6,184 nt of DNA from JBOHWJ01 sp050736615 (GCA_050736615.1 JBOHWL010000199.1:1-6184); one strand, 5' to 3'; numbered from the stretch's first letter, positions 1 through 5,971 are shown. Program-made: numbers and translations. The notes: generated by a model not told the origin, from the letters alone.

Positions 1-11
1 GAATTGGCGCA

Positions 12-44
12 TCGAAATCCTCGAATGTCCGTTTTCGAATATCC
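12..44. repeat. Three short direct repeats of TCGAA(A/T)-type sequence upstream of the FAD oxidase
   Basis: Three similar 9-10 base units begin at 12 (TCGAAATCC), 21 (TCGAATGTCC) and 35 (TCGAATATCC), just before the Shine-Dalgarno of the first gene. They could be an operator-like array or coincidence. Frame 1 is also open from base 1 to a TAA at 49-51, so this stretch could instead be the last 16 codons of an upstream gene. The third-position composition of that frame is AT-rich and does not look like the neighbouring genes. Confidence 0.25.
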
Positions 45-49
45 AGGTT

Positions 50-55
50 AAGGAG
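50..55 (+). promoter_or_regulatory. Ribosome binding site of the FAD oxidase gene
   Basis: AAGGAG lies 8 bases before the ATG at 64. It is a near-ideal Shine-Dalgarno and fixes that ATG as the start, rather than the later in-frame ATGs at codons 26 and 30. Confidence 0.8.
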
Positions 56-63
56 TTACGGCG

Positions 64-1668
64 ATGGCCGAGCGCAGGCGCAAGTTTTGGGGATGGGGCT
101 ATGAAGACCAGGGGCCGAATGCCGATCAGCGCAATCGTATGGCCGAGCGGATGGCACGGCGCTACGGCGTGCAACTGACGATCACGCCGCCGCCGACCGA
201 AGCGGAGTTGCATCTGCGTGCTCCGCGCGTCAAGCCGCCTGACGCTCTTGCCCCGATTTGTTCGAGCACCATCTATGATCGTGCCGGCCACACCTATGGC
301 CGCGGCTTTCGCGATCTGGTGCGCGCCTTTCGTCGCGATTATCCCAATCCGTTCGACGTTGTGGCCTTTCCACGGGATGAACAGGACCTCGTGCGAGTGC
401 TCGAATGGTGCGACGGCGCCGGGCTCGCGGCGGTGCCGTTCGGCGGCGGTTCGAGCGTGATGGGCGGGGTCGAGCCGCCCGCTGACGGTGCTTATAACGG
501 CACGGTTTCGATTGACTTAAAGCACCTCGACCGGGTGCTGGAAGTGGATCGCGCTTCTCGCGCGGCGCGGATTCAGGCGGGCGTGTTGGGTCCGGCGCTG
601 GAAGACCAACTGCGGCCGCATGGCTATACGTTGCGTCATTTCCCCCAATCTTTCGAATTTTCCTCGTTGGGCGGATGGATTGCGACGCGTTCCGGCGGCC
701 ATTTCGCGACACTGTACACGCATATCGATGATTTCGTCGAAGCGCTGCGAGTGGTCACTCCGACCGGCATCGTCGAGTCGCGGCGGTTGCCGGGTTCGGG
801 CGCCGGTCCGAGTCCGGACCGCATGTTCATCGGCTCCGAAGGCATCCTCGGCGTGATCACCGAAGCTTGGATGCGTTTGCAGGACCGGCCCAAGTTTCGC
901 GCTGGAGTCTCGGTTTCCTTCACCGATTTTTTTGCCGGCGCAAAAGCCGCGCGCGCGATTGCGCAGGCCGGGTTATATCCCGCGAATTGCCGTCTACTCG
1001 ATCCGGGTGAAGCGGCCAACGCCGGCGCCAACGAGGGCGACGCCTCGGTGCTGGTGCTGGCCTTCGAGTCAGCCGACCATCCGCTCGATCCATGGCTCAA
1101 GCGGGCGCTCGAATGCGCTGCCGATTTCGGCGGGAAATTCGATCCCGAGCAAGCTCGCACGCGCACCGATCGCGAAGCCACTCGTGAAGGCTCGGCCGGT
1201 GCATGGCGGCAAACGTTTCTCAACGCGCCCTACCTGATGGATGTGCTGGTTTCGATAGGCATTGTGAGCGACACCTTCGAGACCGCGATCACTTGGGACC
1301 GTTTCGAAGATTTTCATACGCGGGTGATGGAGACGGCACACGAAGCGGTTGCACGCATATGCGGGAAAGGCGACGTGCGGGTACGTTTCACCCACGTTTA
1401 TCCCGACGGTCCGGCACCATATTACACCGTGATGGCACCAGGTAAGCGCGGTTCCGAGATGGAGCAATGGGACGAGATCAAGGCGGCCGTTTCTGACGTA
1501 TTGATCAAGCTCGGCGGCACTATCACGCATCATCATGCGGTCGGCCGCTATCATAGACCCTGGTATGATCATCAACGTCCGGAAGGATTCGCGCGCGCGT
1601 TAAAAGCGGCCAAGCGGGCGCTCGACCCCAAGTCGATACTCAATCCTGGCGTGTTGATCGATCCGTAA
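64..1668 (+). CDS. FAD-linked oxidase, alkyldihydroxyacetonephosphate synthase-like
   Basis: This 534-residue cytosolic flavoprotein belongs to the vanillyl-alcohol-oxidase/PCMH fold, AGPS branch. In characterised AGPS enzymes the reaction swaps the acyl chain of acyl-DHAP for a fatty alcohol, making the ether bond of ether lipids. Whether this one does so is inference. An N-terminal segment (1-95) precedes the FAD-binding domain: PFGGGSSVMGG at 125-135, SLGGWIATRSGGH at 201-213 and GSEGILGVITEA at 257-268. The substrate cap domain follows, with the segment PYLMD at 389-393 and an ETAITWDRF-like stretch near 406-414 that resembles ETSAPWDR of eukaryotic AGPS. The AGPS signature triple histidine is kept (THHHAVGR, His489-491), and the C-terminus has the usual DPKSILNPG at 521-529. 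There is no signal peptide or membrane helix, and the length fits bacterial homologues without the peroxisomal leader. One oddity is that Met392 sits where I recall the AGPS YIRD arginine. It is convergent with the downstream DUF59 gene. An alternative is a related D-2-hydroxyacid dehydrogenase. The family is secure, the exact substrate is not. Confidence 0.88.
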   Translation: MAERRRKFWGWGYEDQGPNADQRNRMAERMARRYGVQLTITPPPTEAELHLRAPRVKPPDALAPICSSTIYDRAGHTYGRGFRDLVRAFRRDYPNPFDVVAFPRDEQDLVRVLEWCDGAGLAAVPFGGGSSVMGGVEPPADGAYNGTVSIDLKHLDRVLEVDRASRAARIQAGVLGPALEDQLRPHGYTLRHFPQSFEFSSLGGWIATRSGGHFATLYTHIDDFVEALRVVTPTGIVESRRLPGSGAGPSPDRMFIGSEGILGVITEAWMRLQDRPKFRAGVSVSFTDFFAGAKAARAIAQAGLYPANCRLLDPGEAANAGANEGDASVLVLAFESADHPLDPWLKRALECAADFGGKFDPEQARTRTDREATREGSAGAWRQTFLNAPYLMDVLVSIGIVSDTFETAITWDRFEDFHTRVMETAHEAVARICGKGDVRVRFTHVYPDGPAPYYTVMAPGKRGSEMEQWDEIKAAVSDVLIKLGGTITHHHAVGRYHRPWYDHQRPEGFARALKAAKRALDPKSILNPGVLIDP

Positions 1669-1792
1669 AGGCTAGCGGAGCCGAGCGAACGAGTCTGCGA
1701 GTCGCGTTCAGGAAGTTGCCCTGCGGGCTGCGTTAAAAAATGAAGAAAAAACAGCTTGGTTCCCGACGGAATTGGTCGTAATTGCTCGTGGG
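1669..1792. other. Convergent intergenic gap, possible weak terminator region
   Basis: These 124 bases separate the stops of two convergent genes. Seen: an imperfect inverted repeat GAACG (1687-1691)/CGTTC (1705-1709), a tight GCCC-TGC-GGGC hairpin near 1718-1728, and two A6 runs (1735-1740, 1746-1751). Read on the minus strand the A runs become T6 tracts downstream of the DUF59 gene, which could help end its transcript, but only a 4-bp stem (TTCC/GGAA) precedes them. No canonical intrinsic terminator is seen for either gene. Confidence 0.4.
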
Positions 1793-2095
1793 TCAGTCGT
1801 CGAGGCCGAGCTGCTTGCGCGCCGCTTCGCTCATGCGATGAGGCGTCCAGGGCGGGTCCCATACGATTTCGACGTTGGCGCGCTGACAATCCGGCAGGCC
1901 CAGCAATTTGTCCTCTATTTCGGTCGAAATCATGATGCCCATCGAGCAGCCGGGCGCCGTCAGCGTCATTTTGACGTTTACCCCGCCGTCCTCCAGCGTC
2001 ACGCCATAAATCAGGCCGAGATCAACGATATTGACCGGAATCTCCGGGTCATAACATTCGCTGAGAACTTCGTAGACTTCCTGCTCCGTAAGCAT
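1793..2095 (-). CDS. DUF59/MIP18-family metal-sulfur cluster assembly factor (SufT-like)
   Basis: This is a 100-residue single-domain protein from the ATG at 2095. Family members (SufT, PaaD, the MIP18 domain) help mature or transfer Fe-S clusters to apo-proteins in the cytosol. Hallmarks are all present: YDPEIPVNIVDLGLIY at 15-30, the MTLTAPGC segment at 43-50 with the conserved cysteine Cys50, and VWDPPWTPHRMSE at 78-90, which is typical of the SufT/YitW-like subgroup rather than PaaD. The domain fills the whole protein, as usual. A TTG at 2107 would add four residues (M-Y-T-A), but it lies directly against a GGGG run with no room for a ribosome site, so I prefer the ATG. That ATG itself has only a weak GGGG about 12 bases upstream. 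No suf or isc genes are adjacent; it stands alone, convergent with the FAD oxidase and divergent from the TPR gene. Confidence 0.92.
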   Translation of the reverse strand: MLTEQEVYEVLSECYDPEIPVNIVDLGLIYGVTLEDGGVNVKMTLTAPGCSMGIMISTEIEDKLLGLPDCQRANVEIVWDPPWTPHRMSEAARKQLGLDD

Positions 2096-2169
2096 CGCGG
2101 TATACAACCCCGGGCGTTACGCCTTCGTAGCTTCGAACGAAGATCTGAATTATCGCCACGCTGTAACGT

Positions 2170-2197
2170 AGTATATAAGAGGATTGAGGACGCGCAA
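2170..2197 (-). promoter_or_regulatory. Candidate sigma-70-type promoter for the DUF59 gene
   Basis: On the minus strand a -35-like TTGCGC (plus-strand 2192-2197) and a -10-like TATACT (plus-strand 2170-2175, 5 of 6 to consensus) are separated by 16 bases. They would start a transcript roughly 65-70 bases before the ATG at 2095. The same AT-rich patch contains a plus-strand TATAAG (2174-2179), so it may also serve the divergent TPR operon, although no good plus-strand -35 is visible. Confidence 0.35.
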
Positions 2198-2210
2198 GCT
2201 GGTACTTTTA

Positions 2211-2236
2211 CCCCACCATCGGATGGGCGAGTGGGG
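2211..2236. repeat. Inverted repeat CCCCAC/GTGGGG upstream of the TPR gene
   Basis: The arms CCCCAC (2211-2216) and GTGGGG (2231-2236) flank a 14-base spacer that contains a second nested palindrome, CCATC-G-GATGG (2216-2226). It lies about 20 bases before the Shine-Dalgarno of the TPR gene. It could be a 5'-leader hairpin or a dimeric repressor site. No T tract follows, so it is not an intrinsic terminator. Confidence 0.4.
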
Positions 2237-2254
2237 CGCCAATTGATTCAAGTT

Positions 2255-2260
2255 GGAGGT
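2255..2260 (+). promoter_or_regulatory. Ribosome binding site of the TPR gene
   Basis: GGAGGT ends 5 bases before the ATG at 2266. It is a strong Shine-Dalgarno that decides the start. Confidence 0.8.
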
Positions 2261-2265
2261 TTGCT

Positions 2266-2625
2266 ATGGCCGATGACGATCAGGCTCGGTCTCAGGCCGA
2301 GGACCTGTGCGACGAGGCGGTCGATCGCTACGCCGATGAGGACTACGATGGCGCGATCGAGCTCTATGAGAAGGCGATCGCGACCAATCCCGACTATCCC
2401 GACGCCACCCATGGGCTAGCGATGTGCTATCAAGCCAAGGGCGATCTTGACGGTGCGATCGAAGCCACCAAGCGTTCCATCGAACGCCAGCCGGAAGACA
2501 TTCTCGCTTTCACCAATCTGAGCATGTTCTACCAAAAAAAAGGCATGATAAAGGAAGCCGAAGCGGCTGGCGCGGAAGCCCGCCGGCTTGACTGGAAGCG
2601 TCAGCTTAAGGAATCCAAGCATTAG
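2266..2625 (+). CDS. Small tetratricopeptide-repeat (TPR) protein
   Basis: This is a 119-residue acidic protein made almost entirely of three TPR units, which form helix-turn-helix pairs used for protein-protein contact. Approximate units are residues 11-44 (DYDGAIELYEKAIATNP), 45-78 (GLAMCYQAKGDLDGAIEATK followed by SIERQP) and 79-112 (NLSMFYQKKGMIKEAEAAGA). Canonical TPR positions such as the G/Y/A pattern and the proline at the end of helix B are visible in the first two units; the third is more degenerate and runs into a lysine-rich tail. No signal peptide, membrane segment or enzymatic domain is present, so a cytosolic scaffold or adaptor role is inferred. It leads a tight run of genes: only 41 bases to the SDR gene. 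Codons 90-92 (CAA AAA AAA) create an A8 run at 2534-2541, unusual in this GC-rich gene. The partner is unknown. Confidence 0.93.
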   Translation: MADDDQARSQAEDLCDEAVDRYADEDYDGAIELYEKAIATNPDYPDATHGLAMCYQAKGDLDGAIEATKRSIERQPEDILAFTNLSMFYQKKGMIKEAEAAGAEARRLDWKRQLKESKH

Positions 2626-2656
2626 ATGGGCTAGAAAGGACAAGGCCCAGTAGGCC

Positions 2657-2662
2657 AGGTGA
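2657..2662 (+). promoter_or_regulatory. Ribosome binding site of the SDR gene
   Basis: AGGTGA lies 4 bases before the ATG at 2667, slightly tight spacing but in the usual range. The N-terminus MKLKDKVVLITGG fits the family, which supports this start. Confidence 0.55.
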
Positions 2663-2666
2663 AACG

Positions 2667-3428
2667 ATGAAGCTCAAGGATAAGGTCGTATTGATAACCG
2701 GCGGTGGCTCCGGGCTCGGACGCGAAATGGGCTTGCTGTTCGCGAGCGAAGGCGCGCGCATCGGCGTTAACGACGTCCGCCCCGAAGCGGCTCAAAACGT
2801 AGTGACTGAAATCGAACGAGCGGGCGGCGTCGCGCGTGCGTTTGTCGCGGATGTCTCGAGCAGCGCCGCCGTGGGCAAGATGTTTGTCGATTTCCTGGCA
2901 CGCTTTGGCACTATCGATATTCTGATCAACAACGCCGGCATCGGTCGCACGCGTGAAAGCGCCGAATTGCAGGCCACCACCGAGCTTAGCGACGAGGATT
3001 GGCACAAGATGGTCGCGACCCATTTGGACGCCACCTTCTATTGCACGCGCGAGGCACTCAAGGTGATGATTCCGAAGCAATACGGGCGCATCATTAACCA
3101 GGGCTCGATCGCCGGTACGGCGGGGCTGCCTTTCGCCGCGAATTATTGCGCGGCCAAGGGCGGCATCATTTCCTTTACCAAGTCCGTCGCGCTTGAAGTA
3201 GTCAAGCATGGCGTCTTGGTAAACGCGATCGCGCCCGGCTTTATCGAGACGCCAATGACAGCGCCGCTCACCGCTGAAGCGCGCGAATGGGTACTGCGCA
3301 GCACGCCGGCGGGTCGCTTGGGCCAGCCACGAGATATCGCCGCCGCGGCGCTCTATCTTGCTTCCGACGACGCCGGCTTCATGGTGGGGCAGGTGATTAG
3401 CCCCAACGGCGGTTGGACGACGGCTTAG
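2667..3428 (+). CDS. Short-chain dehydrogenase/reductase (classical SDR, FabG-like)
   Basis: This is a 253-residue classical SDR, the usual family length, with a Rossmann fold that moves hydride between NAD(P)(H) and a carbonyl/hydroxyl substrate in the cytosol. Seen in order: cofactor glycine motif TGGGSGLG (11-18), acidic Asp36 at the end of strand beta-2 (suggesting NAD(H) rather than NADP(H)), ADV (61-63), NNAG (88-91), catalytic Ser147 in NQGSIAG, Tyr160 and Lys164 in the YCAAK segment, and the PG-x-I-x-T loop at 190-195. The C-terminus has the structural segment around GQVISPNGGW. The fourth catalytic position, usually Asn in an N-L-x-G motif of helix alpha-4, reads His119 (THLDATF). 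This also occurs in some hydroxyacyl-CoA-type SDRs. It sits between the TPR gene and the EthD-domain gene, likely in one transcript. Annotation as 3-oxoacyl-ACP reductase would be over-specific; a catabolic alcohol or 3-hydroxyacyl-CoA dehydrogenase is at least as likely. Confidence 0.94.
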   Translation: MKLKDKVVLITGGGSGLGREMGLLFASEGARIGVNDVRPEAAQNVVTEIERAGGVARAFVADVSSSAAVGKMFVDFLARFGTIDILINNAGIGRTRESAELQATTELSDEDWHKMVATHLDATFYCTREALKVMIPKQYGRIINQGSIAGTAGLPFAANYCAAKGGIISFTKSVALEVVKHGVLVNAIAPGFIETPMTAPLTAEAREWVLRSTPAGRLGQPRDIAAAALYLASDDAGFMVGQVISPNGGWTTA

Positions 3429-3460
3429 CTTTCATCGTTCGGAAACCGCGGACCCTGAGC

Positions 3461-3466
3461 GGGGGT
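3461..3466 (+). promoter_or_regulatory. Ribosome binding site of the EthD-domain gene
   Basis: GGGGGT ends 6 bases before the ATG at 3473. It favours this start over a TTG at 3415 (reading from 3413) that would overlap the end of the SDR gene and add 20 residues unlike the domain. Confidence 0.5.
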
Positions 3467-3472
3467 ACCACG

Positions 3473-4120
3473 ATGCAAATCAATTTCACCAGCTTCAATT
3501 TTAAGGCCGGTACGGAGACTGCGGCGGAGGAGCGTCACTATTTCGATTATCATGTTGAGTTGGCCAAAAAGCTTCCCGGCTTGCGGATGTATCTGACCGG
3601 TAAATTCATCGAGCGCGGCGGCCACAAACCGGACCATTATCGTGCCGCGATTCTCGCCTTCGACGGCGCCGAGGCCGCTGGTGTAGCGATGAACTCGGAG
3701 GTCGGCCGCGAAGTCCGAGCGGACGGCGCCGCGCATCTGGCCGACATCCGTCCGCTAGCGCTCAACGCCCGGATAATCATTCCTTTCGCGGTCCGAAGCG
3801 GCGAACTGCTGCTCATGGCAGCGGAATTCGATCTTGAGACCGGCACCGATTCGGTCGAAGTGGCCGATCGCAGATATCTCGAAAAACATACTACGCTGGC
3901 GCGCCAGCTTCCCGGATTGCGCTTTTACGCCACCGGCCGTCTGTTTGAAAATCGCGGCTTAGAGCCCGACCGTCTGCGCTGCGCGATTCTTGCGTTCGAC
4001 AGCGCTGAGGCCTTGCGTGACGCGTATCGCGCGCCGGTCGGCCAGGAATTGCGCAAGGACGAAGAAGCGACTATCCGCAACGCGCGGATCCATCGGCTGG
4101 AGGCAGGAATCGAAGTTTAA
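3473..4120 (+). CDS. Tandem EthD-domain protein
   Basis: This 215-residue protein consists of two EthD-like (dimeric alpha-beta barrel) domains. EthD was first named for a protein needed in ethyl tert-butyl ether degradation, and single-domain relatives of about 100 residues act in catabolic clusters, usually with unclear chemistry. Domain 1 spans about 1-105 and domain 2 about 110-215. The core of the repeat is visible as YFDYHVELAKKLPGLR (23-38) and YLEKHTTLARQLPGLR (135-150), each followed by a Y-x-TG stretch, PD, and AILAFD-x-AEA. Counting by hand, 26 of 46 residues are identical between 23-68 and 135-180, with no gap and a constant offset of 112. The histidine at positions 27 and 139 is shared and corresponds to the conserved EthD histidine in the Y-x-x-x-H pattern. 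No signal peptide or membrane segment. It is 44 bases after the SDR gene and probably co-transcribed with it. A fused pair would form an intramolecular pseudo-dimer; this is inference. Confidence 0.85.
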   Translation: MQINFTSFNFKAGTETAAEERHYFDYHVELAKKLPGLRMYLTGKFIERGGHKPDHYRAAILAFDGAEAAGVAMNSEVGREVRADGAAHLADIRPLALNARIIIPFAVRSGELLLMAAEFDLETGTDSVEVADRRYLEKHTTLARQLPGLRFYATGRLFENRGLEPDRLRCAILAFDSAEALRDAYRAPVGQELRKDEEATIRNARIHRLEAGIEV

Positions 4121-4411
4121 CGTGTGTCAAAGCCGGTGATGCTCGCGCTCCGCTATTCTGATGCTCTATCCCCCTCCGTATCGCCGCGGTCTTGAGGCGC
4201 CCGCCCGGCAGGGTGTTGAGAAAGGCTGATCATCACGATGAAATGCATGAGCGGTCGCAGCACCCTGGGTAAAAGATGGCTTCTTTCCTTGATGTTCTCC
4301 CCCGCTCTTTTTGCGGGGGAGAAAGAGAGGGGGTGCAGGCTATGATTCATCAACAGCCTGCTAGGCGATCGAGTATCCGGTTGCGAAGCTGAGGCGGTCG
4401 AAGCGAGCGTA
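4121..4411. other. Intergenic region between the EthD-domain gene and malQ
   Basis: These 291 bases contain no well-supported gene. Seen in it: a small inverted repeat TCATC-AC-GATGA (4230-4241), a perfect 11-bp hairpin (4295-4323), weaker outer arms GCACCC (4260-4265)/GGGTGC (4331-4336), and a 35-codon open frame (4238-4345) that ends before malQ in the same reading frame. No convincing -35/-10 pair for malQ and no intrinsic terminator for the EthD operon is obvious. Confidence 0.6.
4295..4323. repeat. Perfect 11-bp hairpin, REP-like intergenic palindrome
   Basis: TTCTCCCCCGC (4295-4305) is exactly complementary to GCGGGGGAGAA (4313-4323) around a 7-base TCTTTTT loop. A second outer pair GCACCC/GGGTGC (4260-4265, 4331-4336) could extend it to an imperfect cruciform of about 77 bases. 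Neither strand has a T tract after the stem (GAAAGAG on plus, CATCAAGG-type sequence on minus), so an intrinsic terminator is unlikely. It resembles the GC-rich repetitive extragenic palindromes common between genes, but only one copy is in this window. Confidence 0.6.
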
Positions 4412-5971
4412 ATGGATTCACGCTGCGCCGGCATACTGGTGCCGCTTTTCTCGCTCAATCGTCGTGGCGATTTGGGTCGCGGCGATATCATCGGCCTGGC
4501 CGCGATGGGCGAGATGGCTCTGGCGATGGGCCATCGTCTGCTTCAAATGCTGCCCAACGATGAGATCGCGCCGAACGAAACCAGCCCGTATAGCGCCGTC
4601 AGTGTATTCGCGATTGACCCGCTCTATATCGCGGTCGACGGGCTTCCTCTCAGCACCTCGGAGATTGACAAGACGCGTGCGGAACTCGGTCTCGACCGCC
4701 ATTTGGTCACCGCCCGCGCGATTGAACGCGAACGCCTGTATCCGGCGCAGACCAGGCTGCTGGAGACCGCTTATCGCCGCTTTTGCGAGGGTGACGCTGG
4801 CGAGCGCGCGGAGTTCAAGCGTTTCCATGAAGCCAATCGCTACTGGCTGGACGATTACGCGCTGTTCCGCGCGCTCAAGGCGCGCTTCGAATGGCGTCAG
4901 TGGGAGTTCTGGCCGGCGGATTTGCGCGATCACAAGGCCAGCGCGCTGGTCGCGATCCGGCTTGAACTAACGGAGAAGATCTCGCAGTACCAGTACTGGC
5001 AGTTTATCGCGCGGCGCCAATGGCTCCAGGTTCGCGCCGGACTCGTCCGGCGCGGCGTGATGCTCGGCGGCGATCTGGCGTTTTCGCCCGGTCGCGAGAG
5101 CGCCGAGGTTTGGGCCAACCAGTCGTTGTTTGATCTCACACGCGCGGTCGGCGCGCCACCCGACGCTTTCTCCGTGTACGGACAACGCTGGGGTCTGCCT
5201 ATGCCGAAATGGGCCGCCATGCGCGCGGGCGGTTTCAAGCTGATTCGCGCACGTGTGCGGCGCGCGCGTGAACTGTTTGATGTATTGCGCATTGACCACG
5301 CGGTCGGGCTTTACCGGACCTATTCTTTCGCCCTCGACGCCGGCCTCGAGGAACAGGGATGCTTTGATCCCGCTGGCCAGGCCGAGCAGATTAAGCAAGG
5401 CGAGGAAGTGGTACGCGCGATCCAGCAAGAGGCTGGTGCGATGAGTTTGATCGCCGAAGACCTTGGGCTCATTCCGCCCTTTGTGCGCAAATCACTGACG
5501 GCGTTGGGAGTGCCAGGTTACAAAGTAATGCGGTGGGAAAAGGAGTATTGGGACAAGCCGAATGAACGCTTTATCGATCCGCTGAAGTACCCTGAGCTTT
5601 CGCTGGCCACCACCGGCACCCATGATACCGCGAGCTTGCAATTGTGGTGGCGCGAACTCGAGCCCCTTCAGCGCAAACGGCTGCTCGAAGTAGTGAAGCG
5701 CGGCGGCGCGCCGCCGGCCGGTCCCCGTCTTGCGCACGCGACCCGTGAGGCGATTCTGGAAGCGCTCTATGCCGCGCCGTCGCGTCTGGCGATCACTCCG
5801 CTACAGGATTTGTTCGGATGGGATGCGAGGATTAATACGCCCGGCACAATCGGTCCGCTCAACTGGAATTGGCGAATCCCATGCGCCCTCGAACGCATGA
5901 TGGCGAGTGTGTCAGTGCGGGCGCGGCTTGAACGGCTTCGCGCGCTGGTTGAACGCACCGGTCGTTGGTAA
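4412..5971 (+). CDS. malQ: 4-alpha-glucanotransferase (amylomaltase), GH77
   Basis: This 519-residue cytosolic enzyme moves alpha-1,4-glucan segments between maltodextrins, releasing glucose, in maltose/glycogen turnover. It is a complete GH77 barrel of normal bacterial length (about 500). Seen in order: N-terminal RCAGILVPLFSL (4-15), SPYSAVSVFAIDPLYI (58-73), GDLAFSPGRESAEVW (220-234), catalytic nucleophile Asp295 in RIDHAVGLYR (293-302), acid/base Glu349 in LIAEDLG (346-352), the transition-state-stabilising Asp405 in TGTHDTAS (401-408), and the C-terminal INTPGTIGPLNWNWR (474-488). All three catalytic carboxylates are present, so the enzyme should be active. The sequence after the nucleophile (HAVGLYR rather than HFRGF) and WGLP at 260-263 (rather than WGNP) resemble the E. 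coli/DPE2-like variants. The ATG at 4412 is the first ATG after an in-frame TGA at 4343, and the family N-terminus begins right after it, though its Shine-Dalgarno is weak (only AGCGAG nearby). No other glycogen gene is in the window. Confidence 0.95.
   Translation: MDSRCAGILVPLFSLNRRGDLGRGDIIGLAAMGEMALAMGHRLLQMLPNDEIAPNETSPYSAVSVFAIDPLYIAVDGLPLSTSEIDKTRAELGLDRHLVTARAIERERLYPAQTRLLETAYRRFCEGDAGERAEFKRFHEANRYWLDDYALFRALKARFEWRQWEFWPADLRDHKASALVAIRLELTEKISQYQYWQFIARRQWLQVRAGLVRRGVMLGGDLAFSPGRESAEVWANQSLFDLTRAVGAPPDAFSVYGQRWGLPMPKWAAMRAGGFKLIRARVRRARELFDVLRIDHAVGLYRTYSFALDAGLEEQGCFDPAGQAEQIKQGEEVVRAIQQEAGAMSLIAEDLGLIPPFVRKSLTALGVPGYKVMRWEKEYWDKPNERFIDPLKYPELSLATTGTHDTASLQLWWRELEPLQRKRLLEVVKRGGAPPAGPRLAHATREAILEALYAAPSRLAITPLQDLFGWDARINTPGTIGPLNWNWRIPCALERMMASVSVRARLERLRALVERTGRW

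Noticed and set aside
230..1575. Several 68-195 codon minus-strand frames opposite the FAD oxidase
   Set aside because: They are antisense shadows of a GC-rich gene, arginine- and serine-rich, without ribosome sites or domain features.
1740..1781. A 13-codon frame starting ATG AAG AAA AAA in the convergent gap
   Set aside because: There is no Shine-Dalgarno, it is very short and it lies in the A-rich spacer between two convergent genes.
1772..2419. A 215-codon plus-strand open frame across the DUF59 gene and the start of the TPR gene
   Set aside because: It starts with TTG, has no ribosome site, lies antisense to the clear DUF59 protein, then runs out of frame into the TPR gene. Its product is arginine-rich with no recognisable domain.
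4295..4323. The 11-bp hairpin as an intrinsic terminator of the EthD operon
   Set aside because: The T run is in the loop, not after the stem, and neither strand has a U tract downstream.
4153..4491. A 112-codon minus-strand open frame upstream of malQ
   Set aside because: It crosses the hairpin repeat and the start of malQ, and its product is low-complexity (S, P, R) with no family features.
4412..5971. MalQ as a divergent or inactive GH77 protein because its nucleophile region is HAVGLYR instead of HFRGF
   Set aside because: All three catalytic acids (Asp295, Glu349, Asp405) are present, and similar replacements occur in E. coli-type MalQ and plant DPE2, so this is ordinary variation.
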